Shown: positions 35,445 through 43,426 of the stretch, in pieces
Layout of the letters: every line of letters starts with the position of its first letter
How positions within the stretch are numbered: position 1 is the stretch's first letter
Assembly (NCBI RefSeq): GCF_019891175.1
Contig: NZ_CP072600.1
Location: 868,001-932,000 of the forward strand
DNA: 64,000 nucleotides
Direction of reading: 5' to 3'
Source: Leptothermofonsia sichuanensis E412
Lineage (GTDB): Bacteria > Cyanobacteriota > Cyanobacteriia > Leptolyngbyales > Leptolyngbyaceae
The notes under the pieces: model-generated
What the model was told of the DNA's origin: nothing
Databases searched by the model: none
The model's input: the letters and a program-made list of their open reading frames with translations, nothing else
Position numbers and translations under genes: made by a program

Positions 35445-38400
35445 ATGAGAGTTGAGTCACTGTACGAGTTGAAAAATGGTCGAGCTAAGCTGCGAATGCT
35501 GCTAGTCGGTGTGGATTACTACCAGGCACCCCAATTAGTTCCACTTAGCTATGCGGTATCGGACTGTCGTGAACTGGCTGAGGCTCTGACCCGTGCGACA
35601 CAAGGCTTTCCTGAAGCCACGATTGATGTCTATTACGGCTCGGCGGATACTGAACCGCTCCAGCAAGAGACGATTCATCAAGGTTTGGATCGACTGCTTA
35701 CGTCTGTTGAATCTAAGGATACGGTTCTGATTTATTTTTCGGGACATGGTGTCGTTGATGAAGCGACGCAAAAACTTTACCTTTGCTTAACTGCAACCCA
35801 ACTGGATGACCTGGCCAATACAGCCTGGGATGTGCAGACCATGCTGAAGCGGTTGCAAACCTCAGGGGCTGGCAAACAAGTGATGATCATAGACTCCTGT
35901 TACAGCGGCAATGTGGGCGCTCAGTCTCGTGGAGGTACTGCGCTGTTACAGCCGCGCTCAATCGTTCAAACTCCCATCCCAGATCCTGCTGACTTTGCGC
36001 CCAAGATGCAGGAAACGTTGCGGGACTATGCCAGTCAAGCAACGGCTGAAAATCGCCATTTCCATGCGCGGTTGCAAACCTCAGGGGCTGGCAAACAAGT
36101 GATGATCATAGACTCCTGTTACAGCGGCAATGTGGGCGCTCAGTCTCGTGGAGGTACTGCGCTGTTACAGCCGCGCTCAATCGTTCAAACTCCCATCCCA
36201 GATCCTGCTGACTTTGCGCCCAAGATGCAGGAAACGTTGCGGGACTATGCCAGTCAAGCAACGGCTGAAAATCGCCATTTCCATGCGTTGTTGTCCTGCG
36301 ATGTGCAACAGTTGTCGTGGGAGTTGGCGGATTTGGGACATGGGATCTTTACCTATCATTTGATTCAAGGAATAGAGGGTGGTGCAGCAGACCCAAGAGG
36401 ACACATCACGATTGATAAACTGTATGACTATGTTTTTGAACACACGGAGTTGAGTGCACGGAAAAGTGGTAAAGTCCAAACTCCCCGGCATATTAAAGCG
36501 GCGGCTCAACAGATTGTGATTGGGGTTAGCGATCGCTTCTCTGCAACGGATGACGGACTTTTGAGTTCCGGGAGTAATGCTCTTTTCTTTCGGGAAGAGC
36601 AATATAGAAAAAATGTGTTGCGGGCACTAGAAGATAGTTATCCCCTCGATCCAAATCTGCATCAGAAACTACGTGCCCTTGCAGATAAGTTGTTCTTGTT
36701 TTCTACAGAGGTGGCACGGATTGAATCTGAAACCATCCAACGCTTTGAAAGGTTGTTAGAGAGCTACAAACAACGGGCAATTCGGGTGCTGCATTCTGGT
36801 TATCCTCACCATACCGATCCCTTTGTCCAACTCCAGCAAAATGTTGGGTTGCGATCGCACATCCTCAAGCCGCTTGAAAATCAGGCTTACGCCCTGTTTG
36901 AAGAGCATAGCCAACGGTACAAAGCGGCTTTTGCTAAAGCCCTTTATCAGCAACCGGAAATAGATGGATCAATCCGGCAGCAGTTACGACAACTGCAAAC
37001 TGAGTTGGATCTGAATGATGCTGCGATCGCCGACTTTGAAACAACAATCCGAGAGCAGTTCGAGCAAGATCGGCAAACCTATCGCACCGCCTACAGCGAC
37101 GCAATTCACCATCAACGAACACCTGACGTAACCCCGCTACGTGACCTCCAGCAGCGATTGGAATTGGGTGATGCAGTAGTCGAGGCAATTCAAACCGAGG
37201 CAATGGCGGTTTGTTGGGATCGACAGCAGCAATATCGGCAAGCCTTTGCGAATGCTATTCATCAACAACTCACGCCTGACCTGGCAACGCTACGCCAGGA
37301 CGGGGAAGGGTCGGGACTAGGGATTGCTCTATTGGAGGCGATTGAAGCGGAAGAGAATGAACGCTGCACCCAAGATAAACAGCAATACCAACAACAGTTT
37401 GCGGCTGCAATTCGGCAACAGGAGCACCTCAGCAATAGCACCCAGTATGCCCTATTGCAAGTCCAACAGTCCTTGGGGTTTAGTTCCACGGTTGCTGAAG
37501 CATTGGAAGAAATTGAAGTGACGGCCTGTGAACACGATAAAGGGGTTTATCGTCAACAGTTTGAGGTCGCGATCCATCAGGAACATCCGCTGAGCCAGCT
37601 AACTCAGTCCAAATTGGATCAACTACAAGAACGGTTGGGTCTGGGAGATGAGTTGGTGCGATCGCTGCAACAAGAGGCTACAGAGGGCTTTGAGAAAAAT
37701 AAGCAGCGCTACCTGCTGGAATTAGGCATTTGTATTCGGCAGCATTATCCGATTGGACCCAGGGATCGCCAGCGCCTGAGTGAATTGCAACATCGCTTGG
37801 GGTTGGCAAATGAGATCATCGATAGCTTGACCAGCGAGGCGATCGCACTCATAGATCGAGACAAAGCAACCTATCAGCAGCACTTTGACAGCGCAATTCG
37901 ATCCAGCTATCCACTGACCGAAGCCCAACGGCTAGAGTTAGACGCACGGCATCGAGAGTTAAACCTGAATGATGCTCTTGTAGAAACCATTGAACGAGAA
38001 CTGACTGATGCCCTGGAGCGCCATCGCCAGGATTACTGTGATGCCGTTGTCACGGCAATTCACGAACATTTTCCGATTACACCAGAGGCACGAGAGCGGC
38101 TGCAACACCTGCAACAGGATTTTCGTTTTAGTGATACCCTCATTGCTGAGATTGAAGCACAGGCAATCGCGGCTCACCAGTCTCGCCAGGAAAACCTGCA
38201 AGCCTATACCCAAGAATTTGAACGAATCCTGCACCAGTACAACCTGCTGGAGTCCGAGAAGATTTCTGTCAGCGATCGCGCCCATTTGGAACAATGCCGC
38301 ATCCGGTACGGATTGAGCCAGTCAGACACCGCCAATCTTGAGAACCAAAGGATCGAAACCTATCAGATTGTCTTGCAACGTTATAAAGCCACCTTATTTC

Positions 38401-38747
38401 AGACCCTCCAGCGCTATCCACCAGATGCAACCCTATTGGATCCGGTTCCGATCCCCCCTGAAATTAATTCTGAAATTGCCTGCATTATTCGTGCTCAGGT
38501 AACCCAAAAGTATGAGTTGGCTGTGGAACAATACATCCAGGAGTTTAACGCATCCCTCTATTCTACAGGCTCCATCAGTGCGCCGACCCGCCAGCGGTTA
38601 CAGCAAATCCAGCACAAACTGAATCTCGATGATTCGGTGATTACAGCGATTGAACATCAAGAAACCCAAACGTTTGAAGCCAAAGTACAGGAATATGAAC
38701 GGAAACTTCAGGAAATTCTGGAAAAACGACAACAGTCCGATTCTTGA
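35445..38747 (+). CDS. Caspase-family protease with duplicated catalytic-Cys segment and helical repeat array
   Basis: The frame codes for 1100 residues. An N-terminal C14 caspase-like domain starts MLLVGVDYYQ and carries the catalytic His in YFSGHG (His101) and Cys in DSCYSG (Cys152). An exact 219-bp tandem duplication then repeats the Cys segment, giving a second DSCYSG at residue 225. The p10-like part LSWELADLGHGIFTYHLI follows. Residues from about 375 hold about twelve degenerate 54-residue helical repeats (YxxxFxxAIxxxxP...LxxLQxxLGLxDxxxxxIE). The frame ends in the middle of the next repeat; the continuation sits in the +1 frame downstream. Caspase-like proteases in cyanobacteria are candidate cell-death or stress proteases. 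It follows sigma-like and DUF1822 genes. Confidence 0.85.
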   Translation: MRVESLYELKNGRAKLRMLLVGVDYYQAPQLVPLSYAVSDCRELAEALTRATQGFPEATIDVYYGSADTEPLQQETIHQGLDRLLTSVESKDTVLIYFSGHGVVDEATQKLYLCLTATQLDDLANTAWDVQTMLKRLQTSGAGKQVMIIDSCYSGNVGAQSRGGTALLQPRSIVQTPIPDPADFAPKMQETLRDYASQATAENRHFHARLQTSGAGKQVMIIDSCYSGNVGAQSRGGTALLQPRSIVQTPIPDPADFAPKMQETLRDYASQATAENRHFHALLSCDVQQLSWELADLGHGIFTYHLIQGIEGGAADPRGHITIDKLYDYVFEHTELSARKSGKVQTPRHIKAAAQQIVIGVSDRFSATDDGLLSSGSNALFFREEQYRKNVLRALEDSYPLDPNLHQKLRALADKLFLFSTEVARIESETIQRFERLLESYKQRAIRVLHSGYPHHTDPFVQLQQNVGLRSHILKPLENQAYALFEEHSQRYKAAFAKALYQQPEIDGSIRQQLRQLQTELDLNDAAIADFETTIREQFEQDRQTYRTAYSDAIHHQRTPDVTPLRDLQQRLELGDAVVEAIQTEAMAVCWDRQQQYRQAFANAIHQQLTPDLATLRQDGEGSGLGIALLEAIEAEENERCTQDKQQYQQQFAAAIRQQEHLSNSTQYALLQVQQSLGFSSTVAEALEEIEVTACEHDKGVYRQQFEVAIHQEHPLSQLTQSKLDQLQERLGLGDELVRSLQQEATEGFEKNKQRYLLELGICIRQHYPIGPRDRQRLSELQHRLGLANEIIDSLTSEAIALIDRDKATYQQHFDSAIRSSYPLTEAQRLELDARHRELNLNDALVETIERELTDALERHRQDYCDAVVTAIHEHFPITPEARERLQHLQQDFRFSDTLIAEIEAQAIAAHQSRQENLQAYTQEFERILHQYNLLESEKISVSDRAHLEQCRIRYGLSQSDTANLENQRIETYQIVLQRYKATLFQTLQRYPPDATLLDPVPIPPEINSEIACIIRAQVTQKYELAVEQYIQEFNASLYSTGSISAPTRQRLQQIQHKLNLDDSVITAIEHQETQTFEAKVQEYERKLQEILEKRQQSDS

Positions 38748-39990
38748 GAGTGATCGCAATGAATTACGCGAATTACAACAGTCTCTCGGTCTCTCGGATG
38801 AGGTGATTGCCACGATCGAGAAACGAACCCTGGAGACACAAGGGCTGGTTGCCGATTCAACGGATTCTGTCTTTAGGGGACTGCCAAAACCGAGCCAGTT
38901 TCAACAATTTGTTACCCTGTGGCTTCGTTCCTCGTCCCAGGACCAAGACTGTTCCGGCGGCGCTCAAACCACGACAGGTCATCAGGCAGAGGTATTCACT
39001 CAAACCTCAGAGTCACTAGCGTCCGAACCCCAAATCAGCCCGCCTCCGGACTCGGATGAAATTACGGCTCCCATTGCTGTCGCCGCGATCGCAGCGGATC
39101 CTCAAACAACACCATCTGATTCTTTCCCTCAATTCAATCTGATCTGGCGGCATTTCCAGGACACGCGCGATCGCCTGCTGGCCCATCTGCACCCCCTGCC
39201 CCCCCAGGCTGTGAAGAGTACTGCGATGGCGGGGGCGATCGCCACAGTATCCAGCATTGGCTTACTAGCCTACCACCAGCTTCTTGATCCCTCAAAATCA
39301 TCTACGGTGTTAGAGCCTATTCTGCTCACTGCGATCGCTCCCAACTTCCAACCCATCTTATCCAGCGTATTTCTGGCTGAAGCCGAACTCTTAGCGAAGA
39401 AGTATCAATTGAGAGCCGCGATCGATCTTTTGGGTCAGATTCCCGAACATGACCCGGCCTATCCACGTGCAAAACAACTTCTCAACCAGTGGACAACGGA
39501 GATTCTGAACATTGCTGACAAGGACTACCAGGCTGCTAACCCCGATGCTCTAAATCGAGCTAAGGCCATCTTGCAAACCATTCTACAAGATAACCCCCGA
39601 CGCAAAGACGCACAGGCATTGATTTGGTCATACACAACTCAGTGGGATGCAGACAAAACCCTCATCGGCGCTATCAAAGATGCCCGCAAACAAGGAAACT
39701 GGGAATTGACACTCGATAAAGCGGTTCAGATAAAACACGCTTACTGGAAGAGACAAGCTGACAGCGATATTGAATGGGCCAACCGACAAAAGCAAGAGTA
39801 TCAATCGTGGTTAGCAACCCAACGTCAACGCAGCATCTCTTCAACAGGGTCAACTCAATCAGAATCCCACAACCCACCCAGTTACAGTTCGCCCAGTTAC
39901 AGTTCGCCGCGCCCCAACCCTCCCAGCTATAGCCAACCTTTTAGAACCCAATGGCGACGAGGAGAGCCTACTACAAGTGGAGAAGGATAG
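38727..39990 (+). pseudogene. C-terminal part of the caspase gene, displaced by a frameshift
   Basis: This frame continues the same helical repeat directly (ESDRNELRELQQSLGLSDEVIATIEKR). A Pro/Ser-rich linker, a single TM segment (MAGAIATVSSIGLLAYHQLL) and a helical TPR-like region (AEAELLAKKYQLRAAIDLLGQI) come next. A Ser/Pro-rich tail (NPPSYSSPSYSSP...) ends it. Removing one A from the A5 run at 38722-38726 fuses it to the upstream frame, giving a single protein of 1514 residues. I therefore treat the two frames as one split gene. The break may be real or a sequencing error. The TM would anchor the protease-scaffold to a membrane. Confidence 0.75.
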
Positions 39991-40065
39991 GTGAAGAATC
40001 AGCCGACATTCTAATGGATGGATCTAATACGGTCTAATCGAATATGCGGTCATGACGTGTGTCCT

Positions 40066-40380
40066 TTACCGCCGTTCAGACAAATATATTCGAATTGCTC
40101 CGTCTTTTCTGCCAACAGCAAAAGCTTTTCCATTGGGACTGAAAGCAACTGCCGTAACTTCACTTGGTTGTTCCTTAAGTTTGCCAATTTCTTCTGCTGT
40201 CTCAATCCGCCACAACTTGACTTGTTTATCAGCCCCACTACTGATGAGTAGCTTCCCGTTGGGACTAAAGGCGATCGCCTGAACTCGCTGCCGATGCCCC
40301 ATTAGAGTGCGGGGTGGCTCAGAATTTTGCAGAGACCACAACTTAATTGCTTTATCACCAGATGCACTAGCCAGAACCCT
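40066..40380 (-). pseudogene. WD40 protein gene, 3' fragment (IS3-interrupted)
   Basis: This fragment reads LASASGDKAIKLWSLQN..PRTLMGHRQRVQAIAFSPNGKLLISSGADKQVKLW and ends with IRIYLSERR. It is the C-terminal end of the WD40 gene whose start lies at 41672-42504. An IS3 element with a 5-bp duplication (ACCCT) separates the two parts. Removing the element and one copy of the duplication restores the frame at FSPDGRVLASASGDK without a gap. Confidence 0.85.
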
Positions 40381-40441
40381 AAAGTGTACCCCATTGTCTA
40401 GACAGCAAACATAAAACTTTAAGATAGAATCTCCTCCTGGT

Positions 40442-41314
40442 TCATTTGTTCTTTTGTGTTTGCTCTAATACATAGTTATCATCTCCTGTACTGAAATGCA
40501 CTGCGGATGGCACTTGATAATTCAACGCCTGATGTAACCGCTGATGATTGTAAAACTCGAAGTAGTTCCCCAATCCCTCCATCGCAACCGCGACCGTTGA
40601 ATAATCTTTGAGATACACCTCCTCATATTTGACACTGCGCCAAAGCCGTTCGATAAAGATGTTGTCGAACGCTCGTCCTTTGCCATCGTGAGAGATCCGA
40701 ATATCCCTGCTTTCCAGGTAGCTCGTGAACGGATGGCTTGTGAACTGGCTGCCCTGGTCGGAGTTGAAGATCACAGGCTGTCCGAGTTGTAAGGCTTGTT
40801 CCAGTGCCACCAGGCAGAAGTGGATATCCATTGTGTTAGACAACTGCCACGAGAGAACATAGCGACTGTACCAATCAATGATCGCAACGAGATACACAAA
40901 GCCCCTGGCAAGCCGAATATAGGTAATGTCAGTACTCCAAACTAAATTCGGCGCATCAATCGTCAATCCTTTGAGCAGATAGGGATAACGTCGTGCATTA
41001 TCCGCAGGAATCGTCGTGCGGGGACGAGGATAAATCGCTTCGATGCCCATTTGCCGCATCATTCGTGCTACCCGCTTATGATTGACTACTTCGCCCTGCG
41101 TTCTCAGCCACGCTGTCATGCGGCGAATGCCATAAAACGGCGTTTTGGTGTACTGAGCATCAATCAGATTCATCAGATGCAACTCGTAAGCGTCTACGGC
41201 AACGGGCTTGTAGTACCAACTGGAGCGGGCTAAATCGAGCAATTCGCATTGACGTGCCACACTAATGTCGGAATGATTTGGCTCCACCAGTTGGCGTTTA
41301 TGATCGAGCGACAA
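40442..41314 (-). CDS. IS3-family transposase OrfB (DDE)
   Basis: The 290-residue protein is an rve-domain integrase-like transposase. The catalytic acidic residues are visible in WSTDITYIR, NSDQGSQFTS and IERLWRSVKYEE (D-D-35E spacing). It overlaps OrfA by 17 bases. The frameshift signal is the A9 run near 41326-41334 (T-run on the plus strand), so the active product is expected to be an OrfAB fusion. Nothing looks truncated; the element may still be mobile. Confidence 0.93.
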   Translation of the reverse strand: MSLDHKRQLVEPNHSDISVARQCELLDLARSSWYYKPVAVDAYELHLMNLIDAQYTKTPFYGIRRMTAWLRTQGEVVNHKRVARMMRQMGIEAIYPRPRTTIPADNARRYPYLLKGLTIDAPNLVWSTDITYIRLARGFVYLVAIIDWYSRYVLSWQLSNTMDIHFCLVALEQALQLGQPVIFNSDQGSQFTSHPFTSYLESRDIRISHDGKGRAFDNIFIERLWRSVKYEEVYLKDYSTVAVAMEGLGNYFEFYNHQRLHQALNYQVPSAVHFSTGDDNYVLEQTQKNK

Positions 41315-41588
41315 TGCCAGATTTTTTTTTCAACCAGTCCAACTCGACTTTGAGTTGCCCAATCTGCTGATACAGGCTTGCCGTTAAGTCCTCCTGTTCC
41401 TTCTGGCTTTGGGCACGCCGGGATGAGAAGATGCCGGGCAGTTCGTCAAGGACTTGTTTCTTCCACTGGTGGATCTGCGTCGGATGTACCCCGTGTTCGG
41501 TTGCCAGTTCGTTCACCGTTTTCAGTCCTTTGATCGCTTCGATAGCGACCTTGGCTTTGAATTCTGCACTGTGTTGTTTGCGCTGCAT
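41298..41588 (-). CDS. IS3-family transposase OrfA
   Basis: The 96-residue protein has an N-terminal helix-turn-helix (KAKVAIEAIKGLKTVNELATEHGVHPTQIHQWKKQ) of the HTH_Tnp_1 type and a C-terminal leucine zipper-like part (LYQQIGQLKVELDWLKKK). It binds the IS ends. It ends in the A-run where the frameshift into OrfB occurs. Confidence 0.93.
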   Translation of the reverse strand: MQRKQHSAEFKAKVAIEAIKGLKTVNELATEHGVHPTQIHQWKKQVLDELPGIFSSRRAQSQKEQEDLTASLYQQIGQLKVELDWLKKKSGIVARS

Positions 41589-41671
41589 ACCTTGATTGTC
41601 TCCGTAGTTCGACTGGTTCTGCGGGCAGCGACTCTATCTTATTCCTCTGTCTAGTTTTCGGGGTACATCAT

Positions 41672-42504
41672 ACCCTACCATCCGGACTGAATGCTACTGA
41701 AGTAACGTTGATTTGGTGTCCCGTAAGACTACAGCGTCGCCTTCCACTGTTGGCATCCCAAATTTGAATGGACCCATTAAGATTTGATCCACCCACTATC
41801 AACTTACTATCAGGACTAAAAGCAATGGAATAAAGTTCTTGCTTTTCTGTTGCCGAAATTGATGCCAAGTCTATCAGTTTGCTATTTCTTATAACCCAAC
41901 GTTTAATCAATCGCTTTGCTCCCCCTGCACTAGTTCCACCACTAGCAAGCATCTTGCCATCTGGACTGAATTGAATGGACGTTGTTCTTAATTGCATTTT
42001 GGAAATATCCAGATGTCTTTTTTCACCTCTATGGATTACCCCATTTAAATCCCAAAGCCTAACCTCACCTTTATAGTTTCCATCTGCAATAAATCGATTA
42101 TTTGGGTCAACTGCAACAGTGGTAATCCAGTCTTCACTTCCCCGTAGCTCAATCGATTCCCAATGAGTTGAATCCCAATTTCGCCACACTTTAACAGTTT
42201 TGTCGTGGCTACCACTAATCAGAAATTTCTCAGATATAAACACAATTGATGAGACTTGATCTGAATGTGCCTTATATTCCTCCCAGGGGATCTTGCTTTG
42301 TATTGCTTCCCAATCAGGATCAGAGGTTATTGGCGGAACACGTCTAGAAACAAGCGGAAATTTGCACTCTTGAAACTGGCTATTTGAAGAGTTTTGTGCT
42401 GAACTTTCCAGCGATCCTGAAAGATTAAAAGGGGACACACTACACAAAATTGGTGTTACTGCAAGAATGCTGAGCAGCGGAATGAAACCTTTCTTCAAAA
42501 CCAT
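41672..42504 (-). pseudogene. WD40 protein gene, 5' fragment (IS3-interrupted)
   Basis: The fragment starts with a signal peptide-like segment (MVLKKGFIPLLSILAVTPILCSV, perhaps with a lipobox Cys) and contains four WD40 repeats, among them ISGSHDKTVKVWRNW and IVGGSNLNGSIQIWDANSG. It stops within a repeat at FSPDGRV, exactly at the IS3 junction. The intact gene would end at 40066 and give a protein of about 370 residues. Transcription runs toward the caspase gene region. No promoter can be named. Confidence 0.85.
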
Positions 42505-42869
42505 AGTTTTTGTGTATCACAACGTTGGACGACATTGATTATTTGTCTTCTCAAGGTTGACCTAAAAAGAGGTAGTTGCCTGAGATAATCTCACTTTTCC
42601 TCTGTCGGGCAAACCCTGCCGAATTCTCAGGTTCGGCATTCTACTTGTACTTAGAATACCCAGTAAACTTTCAGGCACTTCCTTAGGGAGAAAATCTTAA
42701 TTATGTAGGAGATGTGTTGCATGATGCCATTAATCGCAAGCCATAAGTCAGTACATACGGAACAGTTCAATACCCGACAGAAGGCTGGTTTGATGGCTTA
42801 GGTATTGCTCTGGACGGGATGTGTTGGCAGCCACGACGCTGCTTGTTCCCCTACTGGAGGTAGAAAATT
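42505..42869. other. Divergent intergenic region
   Basis: The spacer separates the WD40 gene (minus) from the GRDP-like gene (plus) and should hold both promoters. It has moderately AT-rich sequence. I see no repeats, RNA or terminator. A GGAGGT ribosome binding site sits at its right end. Confidence 0.4.
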
Positions 42870-43424
42870 ATGTTACTAAGAGAACAGGTTACGTCAGTAG
42901 ATACCGTTACGTTTTTGCATAAGCTGAAACAGTTGGATTTTGGACCACTCGCCCATATCTTGATGTGCTATGGCTGGAGCTATGTCCAAATTAGCCACGC
43001 GATCGCCCGTTATACATTGTTTCTGTTGCTGATGCATCTGTATCCCAACGCCAACCTGGTTCCCACCTGGGAAATCGATCAGGTTTGGCATCACCATATC
43101 CTGGACACCAGCAAATATATGGCAGACTGCCACACCTTGTTTGGTCGGTATATGCACCATTTTCCCCATGCGGGTGAGCGGGATGAGCGCGATCACCAGC
43201 AACTATTACTCTCCTTTGACCAGACCCAGCATTTGTTTGAACACCACTTTGGCATGGCACTGGCGGATAACGTACCCTTTAATGGTGGTGAATCGGTTGA
43301 AATTGCTCTGTCCCAGGGTGCTACTGGTTGTCATTTGAAACAACCGGGACCTACCCGGCGTCCCAGGATCAATGTTGATCTGCAATGGCCGATTGATTCT
43401 CTAATGTCCTCATTCAGCGGTTGA
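42870..43424 (+). CDS. GRDP-like protein (PF07173 type)
   Basis: The 184-residue protein contains the GRDP-like signature EIDQVWHHHILDTSKYMADCHTLFGRYMHHFPHAG, a His-rich segment that could bind metal. It resembles the N-terminal domain of plant glycine-rich domain proteins; bacterial relatives are small and uncharacterised. A GGAGGT site seven bases upstream supports the start. Its end overlaps nothing: the convergent STAND gene ends three bases later. Confidence 0.75.
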   Translation: MLLREQVTSVDTVTFLHKLKQLDFGPLAHILMCYGWSYVQISHAIARYTLFLLLMHLYPNANLVPTWEIDQVWHHHILDTSKYMADCHTLFGRYMHHFPHAGERDERDHQQLLLSFDQTQHLFEHHFGMALADNVPFNGGESVEIALSQGATGCHLKQPGPTRRPRINVDLQWPIDSLMSSFSG

Positions 43425-43426
43425 TT

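Larger units (their letters stand above)
40381..41671 (-). mobile_element. IS3-family insertion sequence, 1291 bp
   Basis: The ends AAAGTGTACCCCATTGTCTAGACAG and (reverse complement) ATGATGTACCCCGAAAACTAGACAG are imperfect inverted repeats. ACCCT is duplicated at 40376-40380 and 41672-41676. OrfA and OrfB overlap at an A-run, allowing the programmed -1 frameshift typical of IS3 elements. It lies inside a WD40 gene and reads against the window strand. Confidence 0.92.

Noticed and set aside
35445-38840. Possible CRISPR or tandem DNA array in the caspase gene
   Set aside because: Apart from the single 219-bp duplication the repeats are only protein-level and degenerate, without conserved DNA repeats or unique spacers.
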